Below are positions 16,413-26,218 of a stretch of 32,182 nucleotides of DNA, in pieces (positions within the stretch are counted from its first letter, which is position 1; each line of letters opens with the position of its first letter). The notes under the pieces are model-generated. The model had not been told where the DNA came from. It ran no database searches and saw only the letters and a list, made by a program, of their open reading frames with translations. The translations under genes and the position numbers were made by a program. This stretch comes from an uncultured Flavobacteriales bacterium (GTDB taxonomy: Bacteria; Bacteroidota; Bacteroidia; Flavobacteriales_E; Vicingaceae): the NCBI GenBank assembly GCA_913056345.1, contig CAJXMH010000032.1, forward strand, positions 1 to 32,182, given 5' to 3'.

Positions 16413-18351
16413 GTTCTTCCTGCAATTCTTTTAATAGAGCTTGATCTACTTTAAAGTCATATTTCGCTCTGAGCTCTTTTACCCACTCTTGCTCTAAATG
16501 GTTTTGGTAATCTGAGGTAATAAGCCCTTTGGCTTCATCCAACTTTTTGTAGGAAGGCTCTAATATTTCCTTGAAGTGAACAAAGAAAATACGACCCTTT
16601 TTCTCCAATAAGGGAGATATTCCCTTTTTCCATTTAAAAGAGTCAACTGCAGGATTTTCACCTTCTTCGTATTTCTTCATCTCATAACGCAGGTTCAATT
16701 GAGAAGATTGATTCATTAATTCTTGAATCGAGTCTTCTGCTAGACCCTCTTTGATCAATTTGATGGCTTTTTCTGCGGTTTCCTCATCTTTTGCATTGTA
16801 TAAAACTGCATCCGCTCGTTTATCCCAGCGGTAGTTCTCTTTGTTCTTTTCATAAAAAGCCTCTAGTCCTGCAGTATCTTCAATGGCTTTACTCCAGATC
16901 AACTCATCCGTTAAATTGAAGAGCAAGATCCCATCATGGTACTCTTCCATCAAAGCCCTGAATTCCGGCTCTTCTTCATCCAATTGCTGGTTTTTGTAGT
17001 CGAGTAGTTCTTGCCGTTTAAATTGTGCGTATTGCTGATTAACTAAAACTGAAGCATCGATCGCTTTCCGTTTCCTCGTGCTCTCTGCTAAGAAAGCTGC
17101 AAATTCATGCTGGTTAACTTCTCTATCCCCGATGGTGAATAGGGTTTTGTTCAGCTTCTTTGCACGCTCTTTTTTCCACTCTCCACTAAAAAAACTCTCG
17201 TCAATCAATTCATAAAAATCTTCCTTCTCCTTTGGTTTCTCAGAAAAGCCATATTGCTTTTTGATCTTATTCAATAAAGCTCCTTCTGTTAAGTTAGAAC
17301 GACTATCCTTTTTTACACGGTCGGTTAATTCTTGCTCAACCTCTTCAAATGAGCCAATTTCATCTTTAGAGATTCTTTTTACAATGTGCCAACCGTAAGG
17401 CGTTTCAAATGGCTCAGTGTAATCACCATCTTCTTCCAAAGCAAATGCAGCTTCTTCAAAAGGCTTAACCATTCTTCCAATCCCAAAGGTTGGCAATACA
17501 CCACCACGGTCAGCCGACTTCATATCATCTGAAAATTGTTGTGCTAACATCTCAAAAGACTCTCCGCTTTCAAGCTTGTCGTAGATCTCTCTGATTTTCG
17601 TTTCTGGCTGATCTGTCTTGGCTAGCTCAGGATCACTTGAAATTAAGATGTGGGCTACCTTAATATTTCCGCTAGCAGGACGGCGATCAAATACTTTTAA
17701 AACATGGTATCCAAAGCGGGTTTTTACAACATCTGAAATGGCACCTACTTCTGTATTGTAAGCAGCTGTTTCGAAAGGATAAACCATATATAGGGCAGAG
17801 AAATAACCGAGATCACCGCCATTCTCCTTTGCAGAAGGATCATCTGAATATTCTTTAGCAGTGGTCTCAAACTCAGCACCCTTCTCTAACATTTCTTTAA
17901 GCTTCAAAGCTTTTTTATAGGCTTTTAAAGTATCCGCCGGACTGTCTTCTACACCTGAAGCCACTAAGATATGGCTGACTTTTACCTCTTCTTGCAGTCG
18001 TTTGTAAGCTTCTTCCTTAAGCCCTTCAAGCACCCCGTCTGCTGATAGATAAGGCTGCGCTAACTGCTGCCGATAACCTTGAAGCTCATTTACAAAAGAA
18101 CTGACGGTATCCAATCCCCTTGCTTCAGCTTCCATCACTTTAAGTTTAAAATTCAGGTAGAGTTCCAAGTAGTCCTTCACGGTACTTTTTGAAACCATTT
18201 CTCCGCTGTTATTCTTCAGATACACTCTTTTGAACTCTGCCTTGCTAATCTGTTCATCGCCAAAGTCAATAAAAGTTTGCTCTTGAGCGAAACTTAAGGT
18301 TCCGAAACTGATTAAGGCAATAAGACTAAAAAGTTTGCTTAAGCTTTTCAT
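16405..18351 (-). CDS. Exported peptidyl-prolyl isomerase with two parvulin domains
   Basis: A 648-aa periplasmic foldase. The signal peptide is residues 1-22 (SFA|QEQ). An N-terminal helical chaperone region is followed by two complete parvulin domains. The first is ~124-222 (VKVSHILVAS to TRFGYHVLKV) and the second ~230-327 (IKVAHILISS to TPYGWHIVKR). About 300 further residues contain a long helical region and a final PPIase-like segment (GEWKKERAKKLNKTLFTIGD area). It is larger than SurA (~430 aa) and may be a Bacteroidota-specific PpiD/SurA hybrid. It starts 14 nt after guaB and overlaps the next gene by 8 nt. Confidence 0.87.
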   Translation of the reverse strand: MKSLSKLFSLIALISFGTLSFAQEQTFIDFGDEQISKAEFKRVYLKNNSGEMVSKSTVKDYLELYLNFKLKVMEAEARGLDTVSSFVNELQGYRQQLAQPYLSADGVLEGLKEEAYKRLQEEVKVSHILVASGVEDSPADTLKAYKKALKLKEMLEKGAEFETTAKEYSDDPSAKENGGDLGYFSALYMVYPFETAAYNTEVGAISDVVKTRFGYHVLKVFDRRPASGNIKVAHILISSDPELAKTDQPETKIREIYDKLESGESFEMLAQQFSDDMKSADRGGVLPTFGIGRMVKPFEEAAFALEEDGDYTEPFETPYGWHIVKRISKDEIGSFEEVEQELTDRVKKDSRSNLTEGALLNKIKKQYGFSEKPKEKEDFYELIDESFFSGEWKKERAKKLNKTLFTIGDREVNQHEFAAFLAESTRKRKAIDASVLVNQQYAQFKRQELLDYKNQQLDEEEPEFRALMEEYHDGILLFNLTDELIWSKAIEDTAGLEAFYEKNKENYRWDKRADAVLYNAKDEETAEKAIKLIKEGLAEDSIQELMNQSSQLNLRYEMKKYEEGENPAVDSFKWKKGISPLLEKKGRIFFVHFKEILEPSYKKLDEAKGLITSDYQNHLEQEWVKELRAKYDFKVDQALLKELQEELD

Positions 18352-18365
18352 AGTAAAATGTTTGA

Positions 18366-19844
18366 TTATCGACTGTAATTTGGTGCTTCTCTTGTAATGG
18401 AAACATCGTGTGGATGGCTTTCTCGGATTCCGGCATTGGTTACCTTAATGAAAGTTGATTCATTTTTCAGCTTCTCTATACTATTGCAACCGCAATAGCC
18501 CATGCCTGCTCTTATGCCTCCAATCATTTGGTAGATCACTTCAGAAAGTGACCCCTTGAACGGCACTCTTCCGCTGATTCCTTCAGGAACCAATTTTTTG
18601 ATATCATCTTCCATGTCTTGAAAATAACGGTCTTTAGAACCTTTTTGCATGGCCTCAAGCGAACCCATTCCGCGGTAAGATTTGAATTTTCTTCCTTCAT
18701 AAATAATAGTTTCCCCTGGCGACTCTTCCACCCCTGCAAAAAGTGAGCCAGCCATAGCTGTATCTGCTCCTGCAGCTAAGGCTTTTACAATGTCGCCTGT
18801 AAAACGAAGTCCACCATCAGCTATTACCGGAATGCCAGTTCCTTTTAGGGCTTCCGCTACCGTCATCACCGCTGAGAATTGCGGCACTCCTACTCCGGCG
18901 ATCACTCGGGTGGTGCAGATCGAACCAGGACCAATTCCTACTTTAATGCCATCAGCTCCTGCTTCAGCTAAAGCTATTGCAGCTTCTTTAGTAGCAATGT
19001 TTCCTACCACAACGTCAAGCTCACTAAATTGAGCCTTTACCTTTTTAAGGGTTTCAAGCACCCCTTTAGAGTGGCCGTGGGCTGTATCAATGATTACCGC
19101 ATCTACTCCTACTTGTACAAGAGCAGCTATGCGCTCCATCACATCTGCCGTTACGCCTACAGCTGCTGCTACGCGTAATCTACCAAATTGGTCTTTGCAT
19201 GCGTTTGGCCGCTCGCGCAGTTTAATAATGTCGCGGAAAGTGATCAAACCGATCAAGCGGTTGTCCTTATCCACCACGGGTAACTTTTCGATTTTATGCC
19301 CTTGTAAAATATCTTCTGCTTGACTGAGATCAGTGTCTTTGGTAGTAGTGATGATGTTCTCACTCGTCATTACTTGGTCTACCGCTTCCTTCATGTTCTT
19401 TTGAAAACGCAGGTCACGATTGGTTAAGATTCCTTTTAACACTTGATTATCATCCACCACAGGAATTCCGCCAATGCTATTCTCCTTCATCAACTGCAAG
19501 GCTTCAGCAACCGTTGCTCCTTCCTTCAAGGTAATTGGGTCTTGGATCATGCCGCTTTCAGAGCGCTTTACCTTGCGCACTTCTGCCGCTTGCTGCTCAA
19601 TTGACATGTTCTTGTGCAATACGCCAATCCCGCCTTCTCCTGCAATGGCAATTGCTAAGGCAGATTCGGTTACCGTATCCATGGCAGCAGATACGATTGG
19701 GGTATTGAGTTTGATGTTTTTAGTAAAACGGCTTGAAATATCAACTTCTCTTGGCATTACCTCAGAATAGGCAGGAACTAGCAGAACGTCGTCGTAAGTA
19801 AGGCCTTCTGTTAAAAATCTAGAATTTTGGGATAATTCGCTCAT
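18366..19844 (-). CDS. guaB: Inosine-5'-monophosphate dehydrogenase
   Basis: Oxidises IMP to XMP with NAD+, the first committed step of GMP synthesis, in the cytoplasm. It is 492 aa with a TIM barrel interrupted by a CBS pair (~100-215). The catalytic Cys310 is in GIGPGSICTTR, and the flap residues YRGMGS are present. The frame is open upstream to 19895, but ATG 19844 gives the usual MSELSQNSRFLTEGLTYDDV start, and a -7 box at 19865-19872 lies inside the longer version. The next gene, a foldase, begins 14 nt after the stop, so guaB leads the foldase-MoxR run. A strong terminator separates it from the upstream gene. Confidence 0.95.
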   Translation of the reverse strand: MSELSQNSRFLTEGLTYDDVLLVPAYSEVMPREVDISSRFTKNIKLNTPIVSAAMDTVTESALAIAIAGEGGIGVLHKNMSIEQQAAEVRKVKRSESGMIQDPITLKEGATVAEALQLMKENSIGGIPVVDDNQVLKGILTNRDLRFQKNMKEAVDQVMTSENIITTTKDTDLSQAEDILQGHKIEKLPVVDKDNRLIGLITFRDIIKLRERPNACKDQFGRLRVAAAVGVTADVMERIAALVQVGVDAVIIDTAHGHSKGVLETLKKVKAQFSELDVVVGNIATKEAAIALAEAGADGIKVGIGPGSICTTRVIAGVGVPQFSAVMTVAEALKGTGIPVIADGGLRFTGDIVKALAAGADTAMAGSLFAGVEESPGETIIYEGRKFKSYRGMGSLEAMQKGSKDRYFQDMEDDIKKLVPEGISGRVPFKGSLSEVIYQMIGGIRAGMGYCGCNSIEKLKNESTFIKVTNAGIRESHPHDVSITREAPNYSR

Positions 19845-19864
19845 TATGGCTTTTTTGAGATCGA

Positions 19865-19872
19865 CAAAAATA
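19865..19872 (-). promoter_or_regulatory. -7 promoter box of guaB
   Basis: On the minus strand it reads TATTTTTG, a full match to TAnnTTTG. It is 20 nt before ATG 19844, so the mRNA would have a leader of roughly 15-18 nt. Its position within the frame of the longer candidate ORF supports the 19844 start. No -33 TTG at the standard distance. Confidence 0.5.
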
Positions 19873-19907
19873 AACATATTGCCTTTCTCGGGCATCTTAA
19901 TTAATGC

Positions 19908-19935
19908 AAAAAGGCTCTGCTTTCGCAGAGCCTTT
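19908..19935 (-). terminator. Intrinsic terminator of the large surface-protein gene
   Basis: AAAGGCTCTGC (19910-19920) and GCAGAGCCTTT (19925-19935) form a perfect 11-bp stem. On the minus strand the loop is GAAA, a GNRA tetraloop, followed by TTTTT. It lies 22 nt after the stop of the gene ending at 19958. Confidence 0.92.
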
Positions 19936-19957
19936 CGCTATTATCCATTCGCAGCTT

Positions 19958-22900
19958 TTAGCGGATCAGCGTAACTGTTCCTTTTCTGCGGTGTTCTTCT
20001 CCATCAGCGTCAACAAACCGAATGGTGTATACGTACGAACCTTGCTGTGCAGGCTCTCCATTTACCTCTCCGGTCCATCCTTTGTTAATGTCGCGGGTTA
20101 CGAAGATCTCTTCTCCCCAACGGTTGTAAATGATCATTTCATACAAACTAAAGTCAAAGAACTGACCTTTAGGGGTGAACATTCTATTTACTCCATCTGG
20201 TGCAAAAGCATTTGGCACATAAAATAAGGGCTTCTGCGTTACACACACTTCATTCGAATTTGAGACTGCATTGCTCAAGTTGTTAGGGAAAGAAGTTGTC
20301 ATCGGTCCTTGAACTGCTTCTACTCGGTAGCAATACTGACCAATTACAAGCGCATTGTCATACACATCATCAATGTAGCTGTTTGGATCACCGTTAGCGG
20401 TTGGAGGCACTGTAGCGTAAAGCTCAGTTGCAGCTGCTCCATTAAATCCACGGTAAATGTTGTAAAAAGCTACAGCACTGTCCCATCTTTGGTATTCATT
20501 CCAACGTAGGGTATTGGTGATGGCCTCATTATCAGCTTCCACCTGAAGGTGAATGGTTCTACCCACATTAGAAGTATCGATGGCGTTACCACAAGTATTC
20601 TCGATCACTACATTGTAGAAGTAACTGTAGTTATCTGTCTCAGCTGAAGGATCTACGTAATTGATCAAGCTGTTCTTAAACTCAGCTGCACCATCAAAAC
20701 GCGTGAGTGGTTGCATATCATCTTGATTCAAACCGCGATATACTGTGTAACCACCCTGCTCGATCGAAGTATCCTTGTAAAAACTCAATTCTACTTCTTT
20801 GGTAGGCAATACCGTTGCATAATGCAAGTAGCGGTAAAGTGGCTCCTCCTGGAAGAAGGTAGTATCTGAGTCAACATTTGAAGTAGAAGAAAACTGATTT
20901 CCTCCATCTGTAGCTTTGATGTAATAGTAATAACGCTTCTCACCTTCCGTAATCTTGTGATTATAGGTGGTATCTGTCGTTTCACTATTGGGCACCAAGC
21001 TAAAGGGTCCTCTCAGGTTTTCACCTACATACACTTCATAGCTTACCTCAGTGGTATCTCTAAAATCGGTGTATGGATTCCAAGTCAGGATATTTACAGA
21101 ATCACACTGCACAAACTCTACATCTACATCCATAGTAGTATGAAAATCGAATTGCTCAAAGGCATCATCGGTTGAGTTGGTGCAAGTATCCACTGTTTGA
21201 GCAGTTAACGTATAAACCGTATCACTTGGGTCTAGCACTGTTGTTGGAATTACGGCTCTTTGAGCTGACCATGGTACTTCTGCAGCCCTAACCAAGAAGC
21301 TTCCAGGAACAGGCGCCGTAACATCTTCTTCTAAAATGTTAACTGCATGCTTTAAGCCTGCATCTACCGACCAATAGATCTCCACTTCTCCGGTTTGTGG
21401 ATTAACGGTTACAACATCTACCGGTTGAGTCGGTATAATAGACTCGCCTCTGATATCGATCTGCTGGTACGTTGATCTACTCACACAACCTGAAACGTGT
21501 TCGATGGTCAGGTGATAGTTGATGGATGGGAAATCACATCCACTTCCTTCATTCAGCGGATCATTGTCGAGGTAAGTGTTTTCAGTAGCGTCAATAAATG
21601 CAGCTTGCGGGGAACCAAATGGTGGCAAGCTTTGATCAAATCCCTTATGGAATCTGTATCTACTTAAATTAGAAGCTCCATTGGCATTCCAATTTAACTC
21701 CACTTGGGCATCATTTAAAGATACAGGAGGATTGCTGTTTGAATCTAGCTGCACTCCAGTTAATTGGATTGCGCTAATCACATCACTGTATGGAGAGTAC
21801 TCTGTCCCGTCACAACCTGAGCGAGAACGTGAACGGAATTCATAGAATCCATTAAACGCATCTATCGTATTAACATTCACAAAGGTATCGCGCTTAGCAA
21901 TTAAATTACTGCCTGCAAAGGTTTGCCATGCTCCTCCATCTCTGCGGTATTCAATTTCATACGCTAACCAGTTATCTGTACTGTCTACCGTTCCTGCCGC
22001 TTGATTTTCTGCATTGTTATCTCCTAGCGGACGAAAAGTTAGCGTCACTGAACCATCTGCTTCTACGAAAGTACAATAGATGGGTGGTGCGGGCACGATT
22101 TCATCCGTTCTAAAATCAGTGGAAGGGAAATAGGCATGACTAATAATTACATCATTGTTTTGATCAAAGGCCACAACCTTGATCCAATGCTCTGTATTCT
22201 TTGTAACAAACACATCAACAGAATCTTGATTGGGATCATTAATCGTTGTACGCAAGGCGTAAGGTCCACTTCCGTTAACACTGCTGGTATCAACGTAAAT
22301 GCGATAGCCCGCAATGCCGTTTCTAAAACCAGTTGGATCATCTAAACCTACTCTAAAGAATCCACCACATTCATCAAATCTCCCCTGTGGTCTAAAGTTG
22401 GAGTAGATCTCACTCCAAGCACGGTTGCCCGGCTGACAGGCATCAATGGATTCGATGATAAATTGTTGATTCGAATTGAGGCCATTTGCCCCTGCCATCA
22501 GAAGAGAATCTTGTTCTACATTAAATGAATCTACCTCGGTAACATTTGGATAAGGTGGATTTAAAGGCGCTAAAGGATCAGTTAATACTCTAAAGCTTCC
22601 AACTGTTCCTGCATTGGCTCGGTCAATACGGAAATACACATCACCATTCGGACGAATCTCTAGCGTATCCAAGCGTGGCTGTGGTATATATCCTCTGCTG
22701 ACCATCAGCATGGTATCTATGATACTGAAAGTTCTATAGGTTAAGGTATCCAAGCTATCTTGTCTTGGTGCAGTTCCTTCTCTCCACGTTACCACGGTGT
22801 CTCTAGCTTCAATTCTAAAGCCCGGACGACCATTACAAGTATTAGTAGCCAAGGTGTAGCTTAACGCATTGGTGTCACCTCTCAGGTACCAATTCCCTTC

Positions 22901-24880
22901 AACAGCCTCTCCTCCAATGTATTGACCATTTTGCTCGATTGAATCATTTTGCCAGATGTAAAAATGGGTGGGTGATTCGTATTCGAAATAAGGATAAGTG
23001 CTCGCATTCAATGGTTTCGGTCTGTTCCATGTCAAGGTAACCTCTGATCGAGCAGGCTCCAATGCTGTACCTGGCCCCGAAGGAGTAGCATTCACTTCCA
23101 TCACTTGCACAGGCTCAGAAAACTGAGAAGGTACATCATCTGTACAACCAGACCTGGCCAACATTCTAAAATACCAATCTCTATTTGGACGTTTTACCAA
23201 TATATTGGGCTCATTGTTTGCACCCGGCACGAAGAACTGGAAACCACCATTTCTTCTTCTTTGCTGGTAATTGTTAATTATGGGGTCTAGCGCCTGCCAA
23301 AAGGCAACTGGCTGACCATCAGTTGGTGAGCTAAACTCTGATTCGTATCGCTCAAAAGTAAAGGTAGAATCCATGGGAGGAACCCAAGAGTAGATCAAAC
23401 GACCATCCAATTCTACTGATGCACCTTTCATGATTGGCTCAGTTAGGGGAATTGGATCACGAACCCGAACGGTAATGGTTGGGTAGTTAATACCTGGAAT
23501 AGGACAATGATCGTCTTGTACCCGCATCACAAAATTGTAGATTCCTTGTGCTTGGCCAGGAACACCTGTACCTACCGTGGCAATGTGGTAGCATCTTGTA
23601 TCCCAAACCAGCTCAGTTGCAACACCTGCCAAGCCTGATACTTCATACTGTGGTGGCTGTTCTTGTTGATTTAAGACAGGTGCACGATTTTCTAAAGTGG
23701 CACAGGGTGCAATACCGGAAATCTCACATAAATTCTTATCAGTCAAACGAGTAGAAAACATAAAACCTGCAGGAATTACTTTAACTCTTTGTAAACCTGT
23801 TCCGTAACCAGTAAAGTCTTGATCTTGAGCTTGAAATGGTATACGAACCGTTTGACCTGCCACGATATCGGTTATCAAGCCTTCTGCAGGCTGACCGTCT
23901 ATAAAAATACTTGGCGGTCCGTTGATTTGCCCACTTGCCAGAGGTGGACAATCAAAGAAATAATAAGGTATTTCGCGGTAAACCGAAGAAATAATACGAC
24001 CATCTCGATAACCGTCTACTTGGATTACCGTAAGGTAACTTCTAGGTCCTGAACCTATGTTACTGTATACGGCAGTTTTGATAATTCCAGTTAAAGGATC
24101 CAAAGTACTTGGAATGTTGTTGGGATTAAAAGTTGCATCAGGCGTAGGGTTGTTCGGAGCATAGCGTGGTGCCATTCCTACCACAGTTGGGTTTGCTCCA
24201 GGAGAATTATACGTTCGATCCCAAGAGTAAACTAAAGAATCTAAATCTTTATCAATGGCCGTGTGGTTGTAGGTAAACTCATATCCTCTACAAATTAAGT
24301 TAGTCGGCAGTGCTCTAAATTGGGGAGAAGAATCAATACATGGATCGGTATTGTCATTATTTCGGGTTGGAAACATTTCTGCTCGCAAGATCATGGTTCC
24401 GCCCATAGCTAAATTCTGTACATCATTTGGGCGGCAGCAAGGGGCTGTCCATACAAAACGCCAACCAACACTTGGTGGCACACCCCTTAAGGTAATAGGC
24501 GCAGAACTAAAAAAGAACTGCTGTACAGTACCCACATCTCCATTTGAACAAGAATAGGGATCTTCCGGACTGTTGGGGTCACAAGTAGGAGCAGTGTCGC
24601 CATTTCTAGCATTCAACCACTTATTGGAATCAGGTCTCAATTGAATGCTTCTTACCGTTTGGTTATTTTGGTTACGGGGTAGAGGATTGTTGAAAATCTC
24701 TAAAGTCTGATTATTGAATCCAAAAGGAATTCCATCACAATCTCTAAAGACCACCATCTTAAAGATATATTGTCCACTTGACAAACATTCCCAGGTGATT
24801 TCCCCACCTAAAATATGAGAAGCCTTAGTATTACTTACAAAAGTAAAGGCTATGATAACACTTAACAGTAATTTTTTCAT
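19958..24880 (-). CDS. Giant secreted protein with type B T9SS (gliding-motility-associated) C-terminal domain
   Basis: A 1640-aa protein with a signal peptide 1-20 (MKKLLLSVIIAFTFVSNTKA). The mature N terminus begins SHILGGEITWECL and continues FKMVVFRDCDG, a unit I recall from many large Bacteroidota surface proteins. The middle holds many fibronectin-type-III-like beta-sandwich segments, recognisable by repeated VTLTW- or VELNW-type strands. The last ~88 residues (about 1553-1640) are the CHU_C/type B sorting domain, starting FYVPNAFAPDG and containing IYNRWGEEIF, WTGEVNG and GSYVYTIRF. Such proteins cross the outer membrane through the PorSS/T9SS and act as adhesins or motility-associated filaments. 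The binding partner is unknown. It is monocistronic, ended by the terminator at 19908-19935. Confidence 0.92.
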   Translation of the reverse strand: MKKLLLSVIIAFTFVSNTKASHILGGEITWECLSSGQYIFKMVVFRDCDGIPFGFNNQTLEIFNNPLPRNQNNQTVRSIQLRPDSNKWLNARNGDTAPTCDPNSPEDPYSCSNGDVGTVQQFFFSSAPITLRGVPPSVGWRFVWTAPCCRPNDVQNLAMGGTMILRAEMFPTRNNDNTDPCIDSSPQFRALPTNLICRGYEFTYNHTAIDKDLDSLVYSWDRTYNSPGANPTVVGMAPRYAPNNPTPDATFNPNNIPSTLDPLTGIIKTAVYSNIGSGPRSYLTVIQVDGYRDGRIISSVYREIPYYFFDCPPLASGQINGPPSIFIDGQPAEGLITDIVAGQTVRIPFQAQDQDFTGYGTGLQRVKVIPAGFMFSTRLTDKNLCEISGIAPCATLENRAPVLNQQEQPPQYEVSGLAGVATELVWDTRCYHIATVGTGVPGQAQGIYNFVMRVQDDHCPIPGINYPTITVRVRDPIPLTEPIMKGASVELDGRLIYSWVPPMDSTFTFERYESEFSSPTDGQPVAFWQALDPIINNYQQRRRNGGFQFFVPGANNEPNILVKRPNRDWYFRMLARSGCTDDVPSQFSEPVQVMEVNATPSGPGTALEPARSEVTLTWNRPKPLNASTYPYFEYESPTHFYIWQNDSIEQNGQYIGGEAVEGNWYLRGDTNALSYTLATNTCNGRPGFRIEARDTVVTWREGTAPRQDSLDTLTYRTFSIIDTMLMVSRGYIPQPRLDTLEIRPNGDVYFRIDRANAGTVGSFRVLTDPLAPLNPPYPNVTEVDSFNVEQDSLLMAGANGLNSNQQFIIESIDACQPGNRAWSEIYSNFRPQGRFDECGGFFRVGLDDPTGFRNGIAGYRIYVDTSSVNGSGPYALRTTINDPNQDSVDVFVTKNTEHWIKVVAFDQNNDVIISHAYFPSTDFRTDEIVPAPPIYCTFVEADGSVTLTFRPLGDNNAENQAAGTVDSTDNWLAYEIEYRRDGGAWQTFAGSNLIAKRDTFVNVNTIDAFNGFYEFRSRSRSGCDGTEYSPYSDVISAIQLTGVQLDSNSNPPVSLNDAQVELNWNANGASNLSRYRFHKGFDQSLPPFGSPQAAFIDATENTYLDNDPLNEGSGCDFPSINYHLTIEHVSGCVSRSTYQQIDIRGESIIPTQPVDVVTVNPQTGEVEIYWSVDAGLKHAVNILEEDVTAPVPGSFLVRAAEVPWSAQRAVIPTTVLDPSDTVYTLTAQTVDTCTNSTDDAFEQFDFHTTMDVDVEFVQCDSVNILTWNPYTDFRDTTEVSYEVYVGENLRGPFSLVPNSETTDTTYNHKITEGEKRYYYYIKATDGGNQFSSTSNVDSDTTFFQEEPLYRYLHYATVLPTKEVELSFYKDTSIEQGGYTVYRGLNQDDMQPLTRFDGAAEFKNSLINYVDPSAETDNYSYFYNVVIENTCGNAIDTSNVGRTIHLQVEADNEAITNTLRWNEYQRWDSAVAFYNIYRGFNGAAATELYATVPPTANGDPNSYIDDVYDNALVIGQYCYRVEAVQGPMTTSFPNNLSNAVSNSNEVCVTQKPLFYVPNAFAPDGVNRMFTPKGQFFDFSLYEMIIYNRWGEEIFVTRDINKGWTGEVNGEPAQQGSYVYTIRFVDADGEEHRRKGTVTLIR

Positions 24881-24940
24881 GATGTAAAGATTGTTGTTCT
24901 GCTAGTTTGACGTAAAAGTAATCAAAGGTTGCCTTTTCAT

Positions 24941-26218
24941 TTAAGAAATTTTTCCAGCTACCACTTTGGTCAAGTCGTTAAACTGAAAATAACGTTGAAA
25001 AATTTGCAAGAGCCGCTTGGCAGTCATGCCCTTGAAGTCGTGAATCAGTTGGTCGTAATAATCATAATCCAAACCAAGGACGTGCAAACTTTTAAAGCGG
25101 TCCATAGCTGCAAAAGGACCATCAAAATTGCGCATTAATGAGCCTTGCAAATATTGCTTAACGGTTTCCAATTCATCGGCATCAAGGGGCTCTTGTGTAA
25201 GCCGCAGCATCTCCTTTTCTATTTCATTTAAGGCTGGCTGGGTGTGTTGCGCCCCTATTTCAGTGCTTAGCACAAAATAAGCCAAGCCTTTGTAAGCAAT
25301 TAATCCACTGCCAACGCCATAAGTATAGCCCTTATCTTCTCGCAAATTATTCATGAGCCGAGAACCGAAATAGCCCCCGAGTATGGTATTGGCAAAAAAG
25401 AGCGCAGGAAAATCAGCATGACCTTTGTTTGGCATGGGTTTTCCCATTTTAATGGCCGATTGTGTGGCCCCTGCCTTTTCAACTTGAAGTAACTCTTTGT
25501 TTGCCTTTAATTCGGGGAAAGTCAGTTTAGCTTGGCTCGCTGCCCCAAAATCATACTGCTCTAAATGTTGCGCTGTGCTCTTGAGTTTCCCCTCACTAAG
25601 CTGTCCGCTAAGTAAAACCGTAAAAGGCTTTTTCTGATACTGCTGCTCATAAAAGGCGAACAAGTCTGCTTGGGTTAGCGTGTCAAAACTTTCTGCATTT
25701 ACTGCATTGTTATAGGGATGACCGGCTCCAAAAAAAGCATCCACGAAGGCATTTTTAGCCAAATAAGAAACCTTCTCTTGGTTGATGGCATACTTTTGCT
25801 TCTTCCGATTGAGCCAATCTTCTAGTTCTTCCTCAGGAAAAGTAACCGTTTGCAGCAGCTCTAGCAAATAAGGCAAAAGTTCCCCTATCTGTCTACTAAG
25901 GCAATGCAGCTGAACACTGGCATAATCTGCATGCAAGGAAGTATCCAAAAAGGCACCCCTATTTTCAAAAAATTCAGCAATTGCTTTGGCTGACTTTCCT
26001 TTACTGCCTTCTACTAAGAGGGCGTTTACCGCTGAAGCTTGCAGGGCTTTTTTTTGGTAGCGGTAACCAGCATCAAACAACAGCTCCATTTTCACAACCG
26101 CTTCTTCGCTTCCACCTATGTAATAAACAGGCAACTGCTTAATTTGCGCTAAACGTTCAGCCTTTAAGTAATCAAAAGACTCCATTAAACTTATTTCTGG
26201 GGCAAGGCTTCGATTCAT
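24941..26218 (-). CDS. M16 peptidase-like subunit lacking the zinc motif
   Basis: A 425-aa M16 (pitrilysin/MPP-like) protein. The HxxEH zinc site is absent: the corresponding helix reads AVNALLVEGSKG. The C-terminal half keeps the conserved LREDKGYTYG element (R293, Y298/Y300), which binds substrate in the M16B partner subunit. It therefore looks like the non-catalytic half of a heterodimer, as in Sphingomonas M16B pairs and mitochondrial processing peptidase. No signal peptide is seen. Its ATG overlaps the stop of the catalytic subunit gene by 4 nt (ATGA), indicating translational coupling and co-assembly. Confidence 0.88.
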   Translation of the reverse strand: MNRSLAPEISLMESFDYLKAERLAQIKQLPVYYIGGSEEAVVKMELLFDAGYRYQKKALQASAVNALLVEGSKGKSAKAIAEFFENRGAFLDTSLHADYASVQLHCLSRQIGELLPYLLELLQTVTFPEEELEDWLNRKKQKYAINQEKVSYLAKNAFVDAFFGAGHPYNNAVNAESFDTLTQADLFAFYEQQYQKKPFTVLLSGQLSEGKLKSTAQHLEQYDFGAASQAKLTFPELKANKELLQVEKAGATQSAIKMGKPMPNKGHADFPALFFANTILGGYFGSRLMNNLREDKGYTYGVGSGLIAYKGLAYFVLSTEIGAQHTQPALNEIEKEMLRLTQEPLDADELETVKQYLQGSLMRNFDGPFAAMDRFKSLHVLGLDYDYYDQLIHDFKGMTAKRLLQIFQRYFQFNDLTKVVAGKIS

